Source: CAZNQW01 sp964575225 (GTDB lineage Bacteria; Chloroflexota; Anaerolineae; JAAYZQ01). Taken from it: a stretch of DNA of 12,822 bases. The notes below the pieces were generated by a model that was given only the letters and a program-made list of their open reading frames with translations, was not told the DNA's origin and did no database searches. The position numbers were made by a program, and so were the translations under genes. The stretch's first letter is position 1; the number at the start of each line of letters is the position of its first letter. This document shows positions 1 through 6,879 of the stretch, piece after piece. The stretch spans positions 1 to 12,822 of the forward strand of contig CAZNQW010000105.1 in NCBI GenBank assembly GCA_964575225.1, in the 5' to 3' direction.

Positions 1-522
1 CACATAATAGTCCCCACCATGCGCCTCGGCTTCTGCCCTGGCCCACAGCCCAAACGAGTGAGAATCGTTCAGCCATTCCACTGCTTGGCCATGCTCGGCG
101 TGGTGCAACACCCCCCAACCGCCAAACAACGGCGTCAGCCCCAGCCAGTTCGAGACGATCACGAACAAGAAGATGGTCATCACAATCGGAAAGAACCTGC
201 GTGCTCGTTCCTGCCCGGCAGCGCCTGCCACCAGGTTGTACATACCCTCGATGATCATCTCAAAGGCGCCTTGCAGCCGCCCGGGAACCGTTTTGAGGTT
301 GCGGGTAACCAGCCACGATCCCAAGATTAGCACAACCATCGTCAGCCACGACGACAGAAGCGTATTGGTGATCGGGAAGCCGAACAGGTCAAATACAGGC
401 TCGGCCGGAATCGAAATCTCGGGGAGCACAACCCCAGGAAAGGGCAAAAGGTTCAAGATCACCAGCGCGCCGATGATGATCAACGTCGGGACTAGTACTT
501 TTCGGGATAGCAACTTTGACAC
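1..522 (-). CDS. atpB: F-type ATP synthase subunit a (N-terminal part, runs off left edge)
   Basis: This is the first 174 codons of the proton-channel subunit a of the F0 sector, an inner-membrane protein that works with the c-ring in ATP synthesis. The start is GTG at 522-520. Its first base is also the last base of the upstream TAG stop, so translation is coupled to atpZ. An AGGAGG Shine-Dalgarno lies about 10 bases upstream, inside the end of atpZ. Visible features are a first hydrophobic helix (about residues 10-29), then the segment with VFDLFGFPITNT typical of subunit a, then a helix containing SSWLTMVVLILGSWLV. Next come the family-typical QGAFEMIIEGMYNLV stretch and a helix ending NWLGLTP. 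A polar, histidine-rich loop follows (GVLHHAEHGQAVEWLNDSHS), longer than in the E. coli protein. The essential arginine helix lies beyond the window, so ion specificity cannot be judged. Identification is by remembered family pattern. Confidence 0.92.
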   Translation of the reverse strand, partial: MSKLLSRKVLVPTLIIIGALVILNLLPFPGVVLPEISIPAEPVFDLFGFPITNTLLSSWLTMVVLILGSWLVTRNLKTVPGRLQGAFEMIIEGMYNLVAGAAGQERARRFFPIVMTIFLFVIVSNWLGLTPLFGGWGVLHHAEHGQAVEWLNDSHSFGLWARAEAEAHGGDYYV

Positions 523-782
523 TACCCTGGTTCCTCCTCATCGCTCGCTTCTACACTTTGACCCGCATGTTGACTGGTTACCTGGGAAAAGGTTCGCAAG
601 ACCATGCGCGCCACCCCTACGGTCGCCGCAAGTATCCCCAAAAAGGCACCAGCCAAGACGAAAAGCGGGGAGCTATCGAATCGTTTGTCAAGCCAAATAC
701 CGACCAGCAGAGGGAGCACAAGGGAAAAGAGCATGGTCCAACCCATATTCAGAGCCAAACTGAATGCTTCGCTCTTTTTCAC
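522..782 (-). CDS. atpZ: AtpZ/AtpI-family small membrane protein of the ATP synthase operon
   Basis: This small protein has two transmembrane segments and opens the ATP synthase operon, where AtpZ/AtpI proteins are known to assist F0 assembly or act as a cation channel. From the chosen start (86 aa) the hydrophobic helices are about residues 8-27 (GWTMLFSLVLPLLVGIWLD) and 36-59. They are separated by the GIWLDKRFDSSPLF turn that typifies the ATPase_gene1/AtpZ family. The acidic tail ends SDEEEPG. Two starts are possible. GTG at 815 gives 97 aa but has no ribosome site in front of it. GTG at 782 has GGGGAG ten bases upstream and gives the more typical MKKSEAF beginning, so it is preferred. A sigma-70 promoter lies at 846-874. 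The stop codon overlaps the GTG of atpB by one base. Length and two helices favour AtpZ over the four-helix AtpI. Confidence 0.8.
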   Translation of the reverse strand: MKKSEAFSLALNMGWTMLFSLVLPLLVGIWLDKRFDSSPLFVLAGAFLGILAATVGVARMVLRTFSQVTSQHAGQSVEASDEEEPG

Positions 783-845
783 TCGAACAGGGCTCCCCAG
801 GCGCCGGCGCACCACGAACCAACGGACTGGTCGAACAACGGGGAG

Positions 846-874
846 ATTATAGCAAACATCCTTCCATTTGGCAA
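846..874 (-). promoter_or_regulatory. sigma-70-type promoter of the atpZ-atpB operon
   Basis: On the minus strand TTGCCA (869-874) is followed by a 17-base spacer and a perfect TATAAT (846-851). The TG two bases before it (TGC-TATAAT) makes it an extended -10. The predicted transcript start is near 839, about 55 bases upstream of the preferred GTG. This marks atpZ as the first gene of the ATP synthase operon. Confidence 0.8.
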
Positions 875-905
875 ATGAGACGGAAAAAGAGTCTGACCGA
901 ACCGC

Positions 906-929
906 TGCCGGGCCCTCCTGGGCCCGGCA
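906..929 (-). terminator. GC hairpin downstream of the M42 peptidase gene
   Basis: A perfect 10-bp inverted repeat (TGCCGGGCCC, loop TCCT, then its complement) lies 34 bases past the peptidase stop and before the atpZ promoter. On the minus strand a run of five T (884-888) follows, but about 17 bases beyond the stem. It is therefore either a non-canonical terminator or an mRNA-end stabilising hairpin. Confidence 0.5.
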
Positions 930-962
930 CAGTCCGTTCCTCTTTCACGCCGAACTCTGACA

Positions 963-2033
963 TCAAGCCGTCAGCCCTTGCACCGTGGCAGCATCCATCT
1001 TTTGTACCAGGGCAACGATCAATGCCAGCGCCCGGTCGTAATCATCCCGGTGAAGCAGGGCGTTGTGGCTGTGAATATGCCGCGTGGGGACGCCGATCAC
1101 CACCGTGGGCACCCCCTCATTGTGCATGTGGATCATGCCTCCGTCGGTGGCGCCACCAGACATCGCCGAAAACTGTAGAGGAATTCCCAGTTCCTGCGCC
1201 GTGTCGATGACCAGATCTCGCAGCTTCAAGTTCGGGATCATGCGCGCATCGTACATCAGCACCGTGGGACCCTGCCCCATCTTGACGGCGGATTCTTCCG
1301 GCTTGATGCCCGGCACATCGCCGGCAATGTCCACCTCGAGGATGATGGCTACGTCCGGTTCGATGACATGAGCCGACGTTTTCGCGCCCCTCAAGCCTAC
1401 CTCTTCCTGGACCGTGCCCACGGCATAGACCGTGTTGGGATGGCCTGTTTCAGCCGCTTGCCGCAACGCCTGCATGGCAAGGGCGCAGCCTACGCGGTTG
1501 TCAAAGGCCTTGCTCAGGTACCACTTTGGATTGGCCATCACCTGAAAGTCGCTGACGGGGATGATGGGGTCTCCGGGCCGCACGCCCAATTCTTCGACTT
1601 CGGCCTTGGAGCTGGCGCCGACGTCGATGTACATGTCCTTCTTTTCGACGACTTTTTTGCGGTCCTCGTCCGCCAACAGGTGGGGCGGTTTGGCGCCGAT
1701 CACACCCAACAGCTCGCCCTTGCAGGTGCGAACCAAGACCCGGTGTCCTAAAAGCACCTGATCCCACCAACCTCCCAAGGGCAGGAATTTGATGAATCCC
1801 TCGTCGCTGATCATCCGCACCATAAAGCCAATCTCATCCATGTGGCCGGCCAACATGACGCGCGGTCGCTCACTGCCGCCGACATGCTTGCCGATGAGAC
1901 TGCCCATTTTGTCCTGCGTGATGTCAGCGACGCCTTCCAGGTAGCGGCGCATCACAACCCGAACATCCTCTTCATAGCCCGATACGCCACTGACCTCGGT
2001 GATTTCTTTGAGTAACTTTTCCGTCTGATCCAC
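963..2033 (-). CDS. M42-family metallo-aminopeptidase (FrvX/glutamyl aminopeptidase type)
   Basis: This is a cytoplasmic di-metal aminopeptidase of 356 aa, the usual length for M42 enzymes, which form dodecameric TET particles that trim peptides left by proteolysis. All metal and catalytic positions are visible: H64 and D66 in AGHMDEIGFMV, bridging D178 in KAFDNRVG, the E210-E211 pair in VQEEVGLRGA, D235 (or E233) in ILEVDIAGD, and H319 in VPTRHIHSHNA. The SGGATDGGMIH segment near residue 293 is also family-typical. The start is set at GTG 2033 because GAGGAG sits six bases upstream. An in-frame TTG at 2069 would add 12 residues that look unlike the family. The gene has its own promoter (2080-2108) and a hairpin after its stop, so it is probably monocistronic. 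Substrate preference cannot be read from sequence; annotations as cellulase or endoglucanase for this family are historical. Confidence 0.93.
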   Translation of the reverse strand: MDQTEKLLKEITEVSGVSGYEEDVRVVMRRYLEGVADITQDKMGSLIGKHVGGSERPRVMLAGHMDEIGFMVRMISDEGFIKFLPLGGWWDQVLLGHRVLVRTCKGELLGVIGAKPPHLLADEDRKKVVEKKDMYIDVGASSKAEVEELGVRPGDPIIPVSDFQVMANPKWYLSKAFDNRVGCALAMQALRQAAETGHPNTVYAVGTVQEEVGLRGAKTSAHVIEPDVAIILEVDIAGDVPGIKPEESAVKMGQGPTVLMYDARMIPNLKLRDLVIDTAQELGIPLQFSAMSGGATDGGMIHMHNEGVPTVVIGVPTRHIHSHNALLHRDDYDRALALIVALVQKMDAATVQGLTA

Positions 2034-2039
2034 GTTTTG

Positions 2040-2045
2040 CTCCTC
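2040..2045 (-). promoter_or_regulatory. ribosome binding site deciding the M42 peptidase start
   Basis: GAGGAG on the minus strand is separated by six bases (CAAAAC) from the GTG at 2033. It favours this GTG over the upstream TTG at 2069, which would place the site inside the coding region. Confidence 0.75.
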
Positions 2046-2079
2046 ATCTCTGAAGAATGTTCTGCTCAATCGTGGCCCG

Positions 2080-2108
2080 ATGATACCCTATGTTCGGCCT
2101 TTTGTCAA
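2080..2108 (-). promoter_or_regulatory. sigma-70-type promoter of the M42 peptidase gene
   Basis: On the minus strand a consensus TTGACA (2103-2108) is followed by 17 bases and TATCAT (2080-2085). The predicted transcript start is near 2073, giving a leader of about 40 bases before the GTG at 2033. The in-frame TTG at 2069 would lie almost at the transcript start, which also argues against it. Confidence 0.8.
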
Positions 2109-2202
2109 TCTCGACGCCAAAGCTTGGGCAAGCAGACAAAACACCGTGCAAAAGGTCTAAAGGTTCGGTCTACGATAGGCAGGAACTCGACGGCACCTGA
2201 CA

Positions 2203-2227
2203 AAGGGATCGGCCAGGCGATCCCCTT
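2203..2227 (-). terminator. possible terminator of the AIM24 operon
   Basis: A 7-bp stem (GGGATCG, six-base loop, CGATCCC) lies about 40 bases after the stop of the small membrane protein. On the minus strand it is followed directly by TTTGT. The stem is moderate and the T tract short, so this is only a weak intrinsic terminator candidate. Together with the M42 promoter at 2080-2108 it is the only structure I see in the 235-base gap 2034-2268. Confidence 0.35.
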
Positions 2228-2268
2228 CGCTGCCAAAGCCAATCCCCCGCCCGACGGTCCGCCGTCCG

Positions 2269-2457
2269 TTATTTTTCGACTTCTCGGCTCTGCTCGATGC
2301 GATAAGACCCTTCGTCCGGCACTTCTTCCTTCAGGGCATACTGACCGATAACGCCCAACTTGAAAAGGAGCACCACAATCCCCACGATCGCGCCCAAGCC
2401 GAGCAGGACCAGGATCGCACCGACCACCAACAGCAAAAGCCCGACACCGAGTTCCAC
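2269..2457 (-). CDS. small membrane protein (62 aa), translationally coupled to AIM24 gene
   Basis: This 62-residue protein is very hydrophobic from about residue 3 to 38, with a GxxxG-like run (LGVGLLLLVVGAILVLLGLGAIVGIVVLLFKLGVIG in part). It ends in a charged tail of about 20 residues rich in Glu. The hydrophobic stretch could be one long helix or a tight hairpin of two. The start is GTG at 2457, two bases after the AIM24 stop. Its Shine-Dalgarno (GGGGAGG, 2464-2470) lies within the last AIM24 codons, so the two are translated from one message. I do not recognise a family. Partnership with the AIM24 protein is inferred only from the tight coupling. Confidence 0.75.
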   Translation of the reverse strand: MELGVGLLLLVVGAILVLLGLGAIVGIVVLLFKLGVIGQYALKEEVPDEGSYRIEQSREVEK

Positions 2458-2459
2458 CG

Positions 2460-3368
2460 CTATCCTCCCCGCAGCAAATTGCCGAGATCGAGGCTGGCCC
2501 CACCCTGCGAGCCACTGCTACTGGTGTGCGGCAGAAACTGGGCCATCTTGGCAGCAAGCTTGGAAATGGGCATGGTCTGAAGCCACACCTTGCCGGGCCC
2601 CTTGACGCTGGCCAGGAACAAACCCTCGCCGCCCAAGAGAATGTTGCGGAATCCCTTGACCATCGTCACGTCGAAATCGACCGTGGGCTCCAAGGCCGCC
2701 AGATGGCCCGTGTCCACCTTGAGCTGCTGACCCGGCTCGAGATCGTACTCGACCACCTCACCGTCGACCTCCAAAAAGACCAGGCCAGGTCCGGTGACGC
2801 GTTGCATGATGAACCCCTCGCCGCCGAAAAAGCCCGCCCCCAGCCTTTTGCGAAAATGCAAATCAATGTCCACGCTCTTTTCGGCGCACATGAACGCATC
2901 CTTCTGAACAATGAGGCTCTGTCCCTGTGCCAGATCAAAGGGGATGATCTTGCCCGGAAATTCCGAGGCAAAGGCAATGGTCCCGCGCCCGCCACGCACA
3001 GTAAAATCGGTAATGAACAGTGACTCGCCGGACACGGCGCGTTTGATGACCTTTCCCAGGCCACCGCCCGTGTGTGTCTGCATTTCCACATTGCCCGTCA
3101 TCCACGACATGCCCCCGGACTCGGAGAAAATGACCTCGCCGGGTTCGAGTTCAATGGTGACCACCTGCAAGGTGGTCCCATCGATCCGATAACTGATGCG
3201 CCCTCGGTTCCCCGCATACTCGCGTTGAACATGCTCCACGTCAGTGTCCAGCGGGCTCAACCCCGTCTGGCTTCCGACTGGCTCCATCGGGCTTGCCATC
3301 ACCGCACCGCAACTGGTGCAAAATCGGGCAGTATCGAGATTTTCGGCTCCGCATTCTTCACATTTCAT
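2460..3368 (-). CDS. AIM24-family (TIGR00266) protein with N-terminal zinc ribbon
   Basis: This 302-residue protein has two parts. Residues 1-22 form a zinc ribbon with C3, C6, C17 and C20 (MKCEECG...FCTSCG). After a variable linker, residues from about 56 to 275 match the AIM24/TIGR00266 beta-sandwich. Family marks include the ELEPGEVIFSESGGMSWM stretch, SGESLFITDF, the EFPGKIIPFDL region, GGEGFIMQRVTGPGLVFLE, LKVDTGHLAALEP and the final KGPGKVWLQTMP. The tail is Gly/Ser-rich. Bacterial members have no settled function; the yeast namesake is a mitochondrial protein. The ATG at 3368 is chosen because AAGGAG lies eight bases upstream and it starts exactly at the zinc ribbon. The gene has its own promoter (3408-3436) and a coupled downstream membrane-protein gene. 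Confidence 0.9.
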   Translation of the reverse strand: MKCEECGAENLDTARFCTSCGAVMASPMEPVGSQTGLSPLDTDVEHVQREYAGNRGRISYRIDGTTLQVVTIELEPGEVIFSESGGMSWMTGNVEMQTHTGGGLGKVIKRAVSGESLFITDFTVRGGRGTIAFASEFPGKIIPFDLAQGQSLIVQKDAFMCAEKSVDIDLHFRKRLGAGFFGGEGFIMQRVTGPGLVFLEVDGEVVEYDLEPGQQLKVDTGHLAALEPTVDFDVTMVKGFRNILLGGEGLFLASVKGPGKVWLQTMPISKLAAKMAQFLPHTSSSGSQGGASLDLGNLLRGG

Positions 3369-3407
3369 GGCCAAAACTCCTTGTCTTTCCCAACCTGATA
3401 TGGACCC

Positions 3408-3436
3408 ATTATAACATCCTACCATTCGAGGATCAA
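3408..3436 (-). promoter_or_regulatory. sigma-70-type promoter of the AIM24 operon
   Basis: On the minus strand TTGATC (3431-3436), a 17-base spacer and a perfect TATAAT (3408-3413) precede the AIM24 ATG by about 40 bases. The predicted transcript start is near 3401. Confidence 0.8.
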
Positions 3437-3518
3437 GTCCCCATCGCGGGCTATCGGGATCTCGGCGAGCGCCACCCAGGGCTTGGGTTCAAATCCTCGC
3501 AGCGATTGAGAGGGCTGA

Positions 3519-3917
3519 CTACCCGCTGGCCCGTCCTTTGCCTGGGGCGCGCTCGCAGGCAGGCACCAGGGATCGGACGATTTCCAGCAACCGATCCAAA
3601 TGGAAGGGCTTGTGCACATAATGAGAGATTGCAGGGTGCGAGGCCATACTCTCAAAGGCCGACGAACCGTAGGCCGTGATCAAAACAACCGGAGTACCAG
3701 GGTCCAACATCCGAATGGCCTCCGCCAGATCCAGGCCGTTGGCTCCGGGCAGGAGCAAGTCGACAATGGCCAGATCGACAGGTACATCGACCAAGCGCTC
3801 CAGGGCCTCCAAGGCCGAACCAGCCGCTTCGGCCTGATACCCCTCCTCCTGCAGCACCTGCTTGAGCATGTGGCGAATGCTGGGCTCATCGTCCACCACC
3901 AGAATCCGACGCATCAT
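3519..3917 (-). CDS. receiver-only response regulator (CheY-like)
   Basis: This 132-residue protein is a stand-alone phospho-receiver. The acidic pair D9-D10 (VVDDEPS), the phospho-acceptor D53 (AIVDLLLPGANG), the switch threonine T81 (LITAYGSS) and the lysine K103 (HYVHKPFHLD) are all present, so phosphorylation should work. After the domain (about residue 118) there is only a 14-residue basic tail and no DNA-binding or enzymatic output domain. The start is ATG 3917, with AAGGAAG upstream and a second ATG directly after it (3914). It begins 32 bases after the stop of the molybdenum hydroxylase on the same strand, with no promoter seen between, so it is probably co-transcribed. No histidine kinase is encoded in the window. 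Confidence 0.92.
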   Translation of the reverse strand: MMRRILVVDDEPSIRHMLKQVLQEEGYQAEAAGSALEALERLVDVPVDLAIVDLLLPGANGLDLAEAIRMLDPGTPVVLITAYGSSAFESMASHPAISHYVHKPFHLDRLLEIVRSLVPACERAPGKGRASG

Positions 3918-3949
3918 AGGTCATCTTCCTTGTTTGGCACGGGCCCCCC

Positions 3950-6705
3950 CTACTGGACGCCCAGGGCTTCTCGGATCTTGTCCGCAGTCACCGGCAGGGC
4001 GCAAAATCGGCTGCCGATGGCTCGATAAATCGCGTTGGTGATCGCCGGCGCGGTGGGAATGGAAATGATCTCGCCAACCCCTTTGGCGCCATACGGCCCG
4101 GTCGACACCGGATGTTCCACCAAAATCGGTGTGATCTCGGGCATCTGCCGAGCTGTCGGCAGGCGATAGCGGGCCAGGCTATCGGACAACACATGGCCGT
4201 CTTGGATGACCATCTCCTCAGTCAGAGCATACCCCATGCCCATCAGGATGGCCCCTTCAGCCTGCCCTTCCACCGCCAAGGGATTGATCGCCCTGCCAGC
4301 ATCGGTGGCGGCAACCACCCGCAGAACGCGCGCCTCCCCACTCTGCCGATCCACCTCCACCTGCACCGCCTGAGCCCCAAATCCGTAGGCAAAATGCGAG
4401 TCGCCCTTCTGGCCCAGAGGCACCGTCTCGGGCGCCTGGTACACGGCCTCTGCAGTGAGCGCTCGGCCCTCACGGCGGGCCAACTCGGCTGCGCGCTCCA
4501 ACGCCATCGAGCGCCCGTCGGGCGACCAGATGAATCCCTTCCGGAACTCGAGGGCACCGGGCTCGGCGCTTAATTTCTCCGCAGCCGCCNNNNNNNNNNC
4601 AACCGCCGGCGCAGGATCTCGGTCGCTTGAAGAACCGCGTTGCCCGTCACAAAGGTCTGGCGCGATGCCGTGGTCGGCCCTCCATCAGGTGTCAGATCGG
4701 TATCCCCCAAGAGTACGTCCACCCGCTCTGGGGCGAGGCCCAATCCTTCGGCAGCGATTTGCATCGCCACGGCAACGAGGCCCTGGCCCACCTCGGCTGC
4801 GCCGGCACACACCTGCACGCGATCATCATCAAGCCAGGTGACAGTGGCGCCCGCCTGATCCGGCGCGCCGCCACCCAGTCCCACGTTCTTGTAGGCACAG
4901 GCAAAACCCCACCCGCGGGCTTTGCCTTCTGGTGCTGCCTCGCCCTCTGACTGCAACCGGGCCACAGTCCGCTCCACTTGGTCGATGCACTCAAGCAAGC
5001 CCACGCTCTCGCGCATGACCTGGCCTGTACAGGTCTCCCACCCTTCGCGCAACGCATTTCGCCGCCGCAGTTCCAGGGGATGAAGGCCAAGTTTCTCGGC
5101 CAAACGGTCCATCTGAGACTCGGACACGAACTGGGCCTGGGTGACTCCAAATCCCCGAAACGCCCCCGCAGGAGGATTGTTGGTGTAGACCGCATAGCAT
5201 TCTACGGCTACGTGGGGCACGTCGTAAGGGCCGGTCACATGGGTTGCCGCCCGGGTCATCACATGCTCCCCCAGACTGGCATAGGCACCCGTGTCACCCA
5301 GGATCTTGAGCTGAGCCGCCACCAATCGGCCCTCTCGGGTGGCCCCCAGCCGGGCCTGGATCACAGTCGCGTGCCGCTTGGGATGATACCGAAGCGACTC
5401 AGCGCGGGTCCAGGCCAGCTTCACAGGCCGGCCCGTCACCTGGGCTGCGAGCGCAGCGTGGATCTGCCCGGCAATATCCTCTTTGCCGCCAAAGGCACCT
5501 CCGATGGGCATGTGAACAATCCGCACCGCCGACTCGGCGAGCCCCAGGCTAGCAGCCACCTGCCGACGGTCGCCAAAGGGGATCTGCGACCCCACGTACA
5601 CCGTCAACCGCCCATCCGGCTCGGGCACGGCCACAGAGCACTCGGGCTCCAGAAAGCCATGGTCGCTAAAGGGGGTCTGGTAGGTCTCCTCAATAATCAC
5701 GTCCGCCTGGGCAAACCCAGCTTTCACGTCTCCCTTTTGCACGTGGATCTCTTTGAGCAGATTGCCCGATTCATGGATCAATGGCGCGTCGGGGGCCAGG
5801 GCAGCCTCCGGCGAACTCACAATCGGCAGCGGTTCGTAAGTGACTCGAACAAAGGGCAGAGCGGCTTCGGCCGCTTCGGCAGTTTCGGCAACGACCACAG
5901 CCAGCGCGTCTCCGCGAAATCGGACTTTATCGTAGGCCAACACCGGCCAATCGGCGCGGACGACGCCGTGATTTTTCGCTCCCGGCACATCGGCAGCCGT
6001 AAGGACGGCGACTACGCCGGGCTGCGCGCGCGCCGCCGAGGCATCCACCTCGACCACACGGGCATGAGCATAGTCCGCCCGCAGGACCCGGGCATAGAGC
6101 ATGCCCTCAAACACCAAGTCGGCCGTGAATTTGAGTGTGCCGGTGGCCTTACCGGCCGCATCGGGCCGGGCCAGGCTGCTGCCCACAGGGTGTCCATCCT
6201 TGATTGCCGGAGTCGGGATGGTCTTGCCGGCTGCCACGGCCTCAATGGCCTGATAGATCTTGGCATAGCCCGTGCAACGGCAAAGGTTCTTTTCCAGTGC
6301 CTTGCCAATCTCCTCCCGTGTGGGGTTGGGGTTTTGGTCCAGCAGGGCCTTCGCCGTCAGGATCATCCCGGGCGTACAGAAGCCACACTGAATGGCTCCT
6401 GCATCGATAAACGCCTGTTGCATCGGATGGAGGGTATCCCCGTGGGCCAATCCCTCGATGGTCTCCACCCGCATACCTTTGGCACGCCGGGCCAGGTAGA
6501 CACAGGACCGGATCGCCTTGCCCGGCCCCCCCTCGGCCGGCGAGAGGATCACCGTACACGCACCACACTGGCCCTGCCCGCACCCGTCCTTGGTACCTGT
6601 CAGTCCAAGCTGATCGCGCAGAACCTGCAAAAGCGTCGTGCGCTCATCAACCTGTACATGGCACTCTTGGCCATTCACAAAAAGGGAAATCATCTGCTGC
6701 GCCAC
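3950..6705 (-). CDS. molybdenum hydroxylase: [2Fe-2S]x2 fused to molybdopterin domain (xanthine dehydrogenase/aldehyde oxidoreductase family), interrupted by assembly gap
   Basis: This is a predicted hydroxylase of about 915 aa. It resembles Desulfovibrio aldehyde oxidoreductase or the fused FAD-less xanthine dehydrogenase-like proteins. Residues 1-80 form a plant-type ferredoxin domain with C42, C47, C50 and C68. The second [2Fe-2S] domain has C107, C110, C142 and C144 (CGFC and CRC). The molybdopterin domain begins near residue 170 and shows EPECSVAV, GGAFGGKED, the AFRGFG arginine loop, GAAEVGQG, and near the end GPYGAKGVGE, whose Glu is the catalytic base. There is no FAD domain. The start is GTG 6705, with GGAGG seven bases upstream. 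Ten Ns at 4590-4599 shift the apparent frame. Reading resumes correctly in another frame with AAAEKLSAEPG, so I treat this as one gene. Substrate (purine, aldehyde or other N-heterocycle) is not decidable. It has its own promoter and probably shares its transcript with the receiver gene. Confidence 0.9.
4590..4599. other. assembly gap (10 N)
   Basis: Ten unknown bases lie inside the molybdenum hydroxylase gene. Coding before the gap (…ILRRRL, last codon 4602-4600) and after it (AAAEKLS…, first full codon 4588-4586) belong to the same domain. They join in frame only if the true gap is 2 modulo 3 bases. By family spacing 5 or 8 bases would fit. Ten is therefore probably a placeholder length. 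Confidence 0.95.
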
Positions 6706-6712
6706 ACCAGCA

Positions 6713-6717
6713 CCTCC
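6713..6717 (-). promoter_or_regulatory. ribosome binding site deciding the molybdenum hydroxylase start
   Basis: GGAGG on the minus strand is seven bases from the GTG at 6705. It favours this start over ATG 6693 (four codons later) and over in-frame starts far upstream up to 6945. Those would lie before the predicted transcript start and inside rlmI. Confidence 0.75.
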
Positions 6718-6736
6718 AAAGCGTGGGAGTGGCCCT

Positions 6737-6765
6737 ATTGTATCAGGCAAAGGGCCACGCGTCAA
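6737..6765 (-). promoter_or_regulatory. sigma-70-type promoter of the molybdenum hydroxylase gene
   Basis: On the minus strand TTGACG (6760-6765), 17 bases and TACAAT (6737-6742) predict a transcript start near 6730. The leader is about 25 bases and contains the GGAGG site. It is divergent from the rlmI promoter, whose -35 starts 80 bases away. Confidence 0.82.
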
Positions 6766-6844
6766 GTTGCGCTGCCGCAGTCTGGGCCCGAAACAGTGTT
6801 CAATCCCCTTCGAAAAGAGACGCACAACCGCCAGGACGACCCAC

Positions 6845-6873
6845 TTGGCAAAGCGCCAGGGCTGTGCTATACT
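6845..6873 (+). promoter_or_regulatory. sigma-70-type promoter of rlmI, leaderless
   Basis: TTGGCA (6845-6850), a 17-base spacer and TATACT (6868-6873) with an upstream TG (TGC-TATACT, extended -10) form a strong promoter. Seven bases downstream of the -10 is A6880, the first base of the rlmI ATG. There is no room for a ribosome binding site in the transcript, so a leaderless mRNA is predicted. Confidence 0.8.
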
Positions 6874-6879
6874 CACGGC

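Noticed and set aside
2105..2557. A 150-aa minus-strand frame overlapping the small membrane protein and the end of AIM24
   Set aside because: Its sequence is Arg/Gly-rich without family resemblance, it runs across the M42 promoter's -35 region and the likely terminator, and the other frame has a ribosome site and a sensible hydrophobic protein.
3443..3507. tRNA-like pieces: GGTTCAAATCC (a T-loop consensus) at 3486-3496 and arms ATCGCGG / CAGCGAT that nearly pair
   Set aside because: The span is only 64 bases, the T-stem does not pair well (TTGGG against CCTCG), and no D-arm or anticodon arm can be drawn. Chance resemblance is more likely than a tRNA or tRNA remnant.
3950..4507. A separate 185-aa gene starting at ATG 4507
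   Set aside because: In-frame coding with matching domain sequence continues upstream to the N gap, and there is no ribosome site at 4507. It is the C-terminal end of the hydroxylase.
4978..6879. A very long plus-strand reading frame that stays open antisense to the molybdenum hydroxylase and runs in frame into rlmI
   Set aside because: Its translation is low-complexity, His/Arg/Gly-rich and matches no family, while the minus strand encodes a clear enzyme. It is the antisense shadow of GC-rich coding DNA. The rlmI promoter and PUA domain set the real start at 6880.
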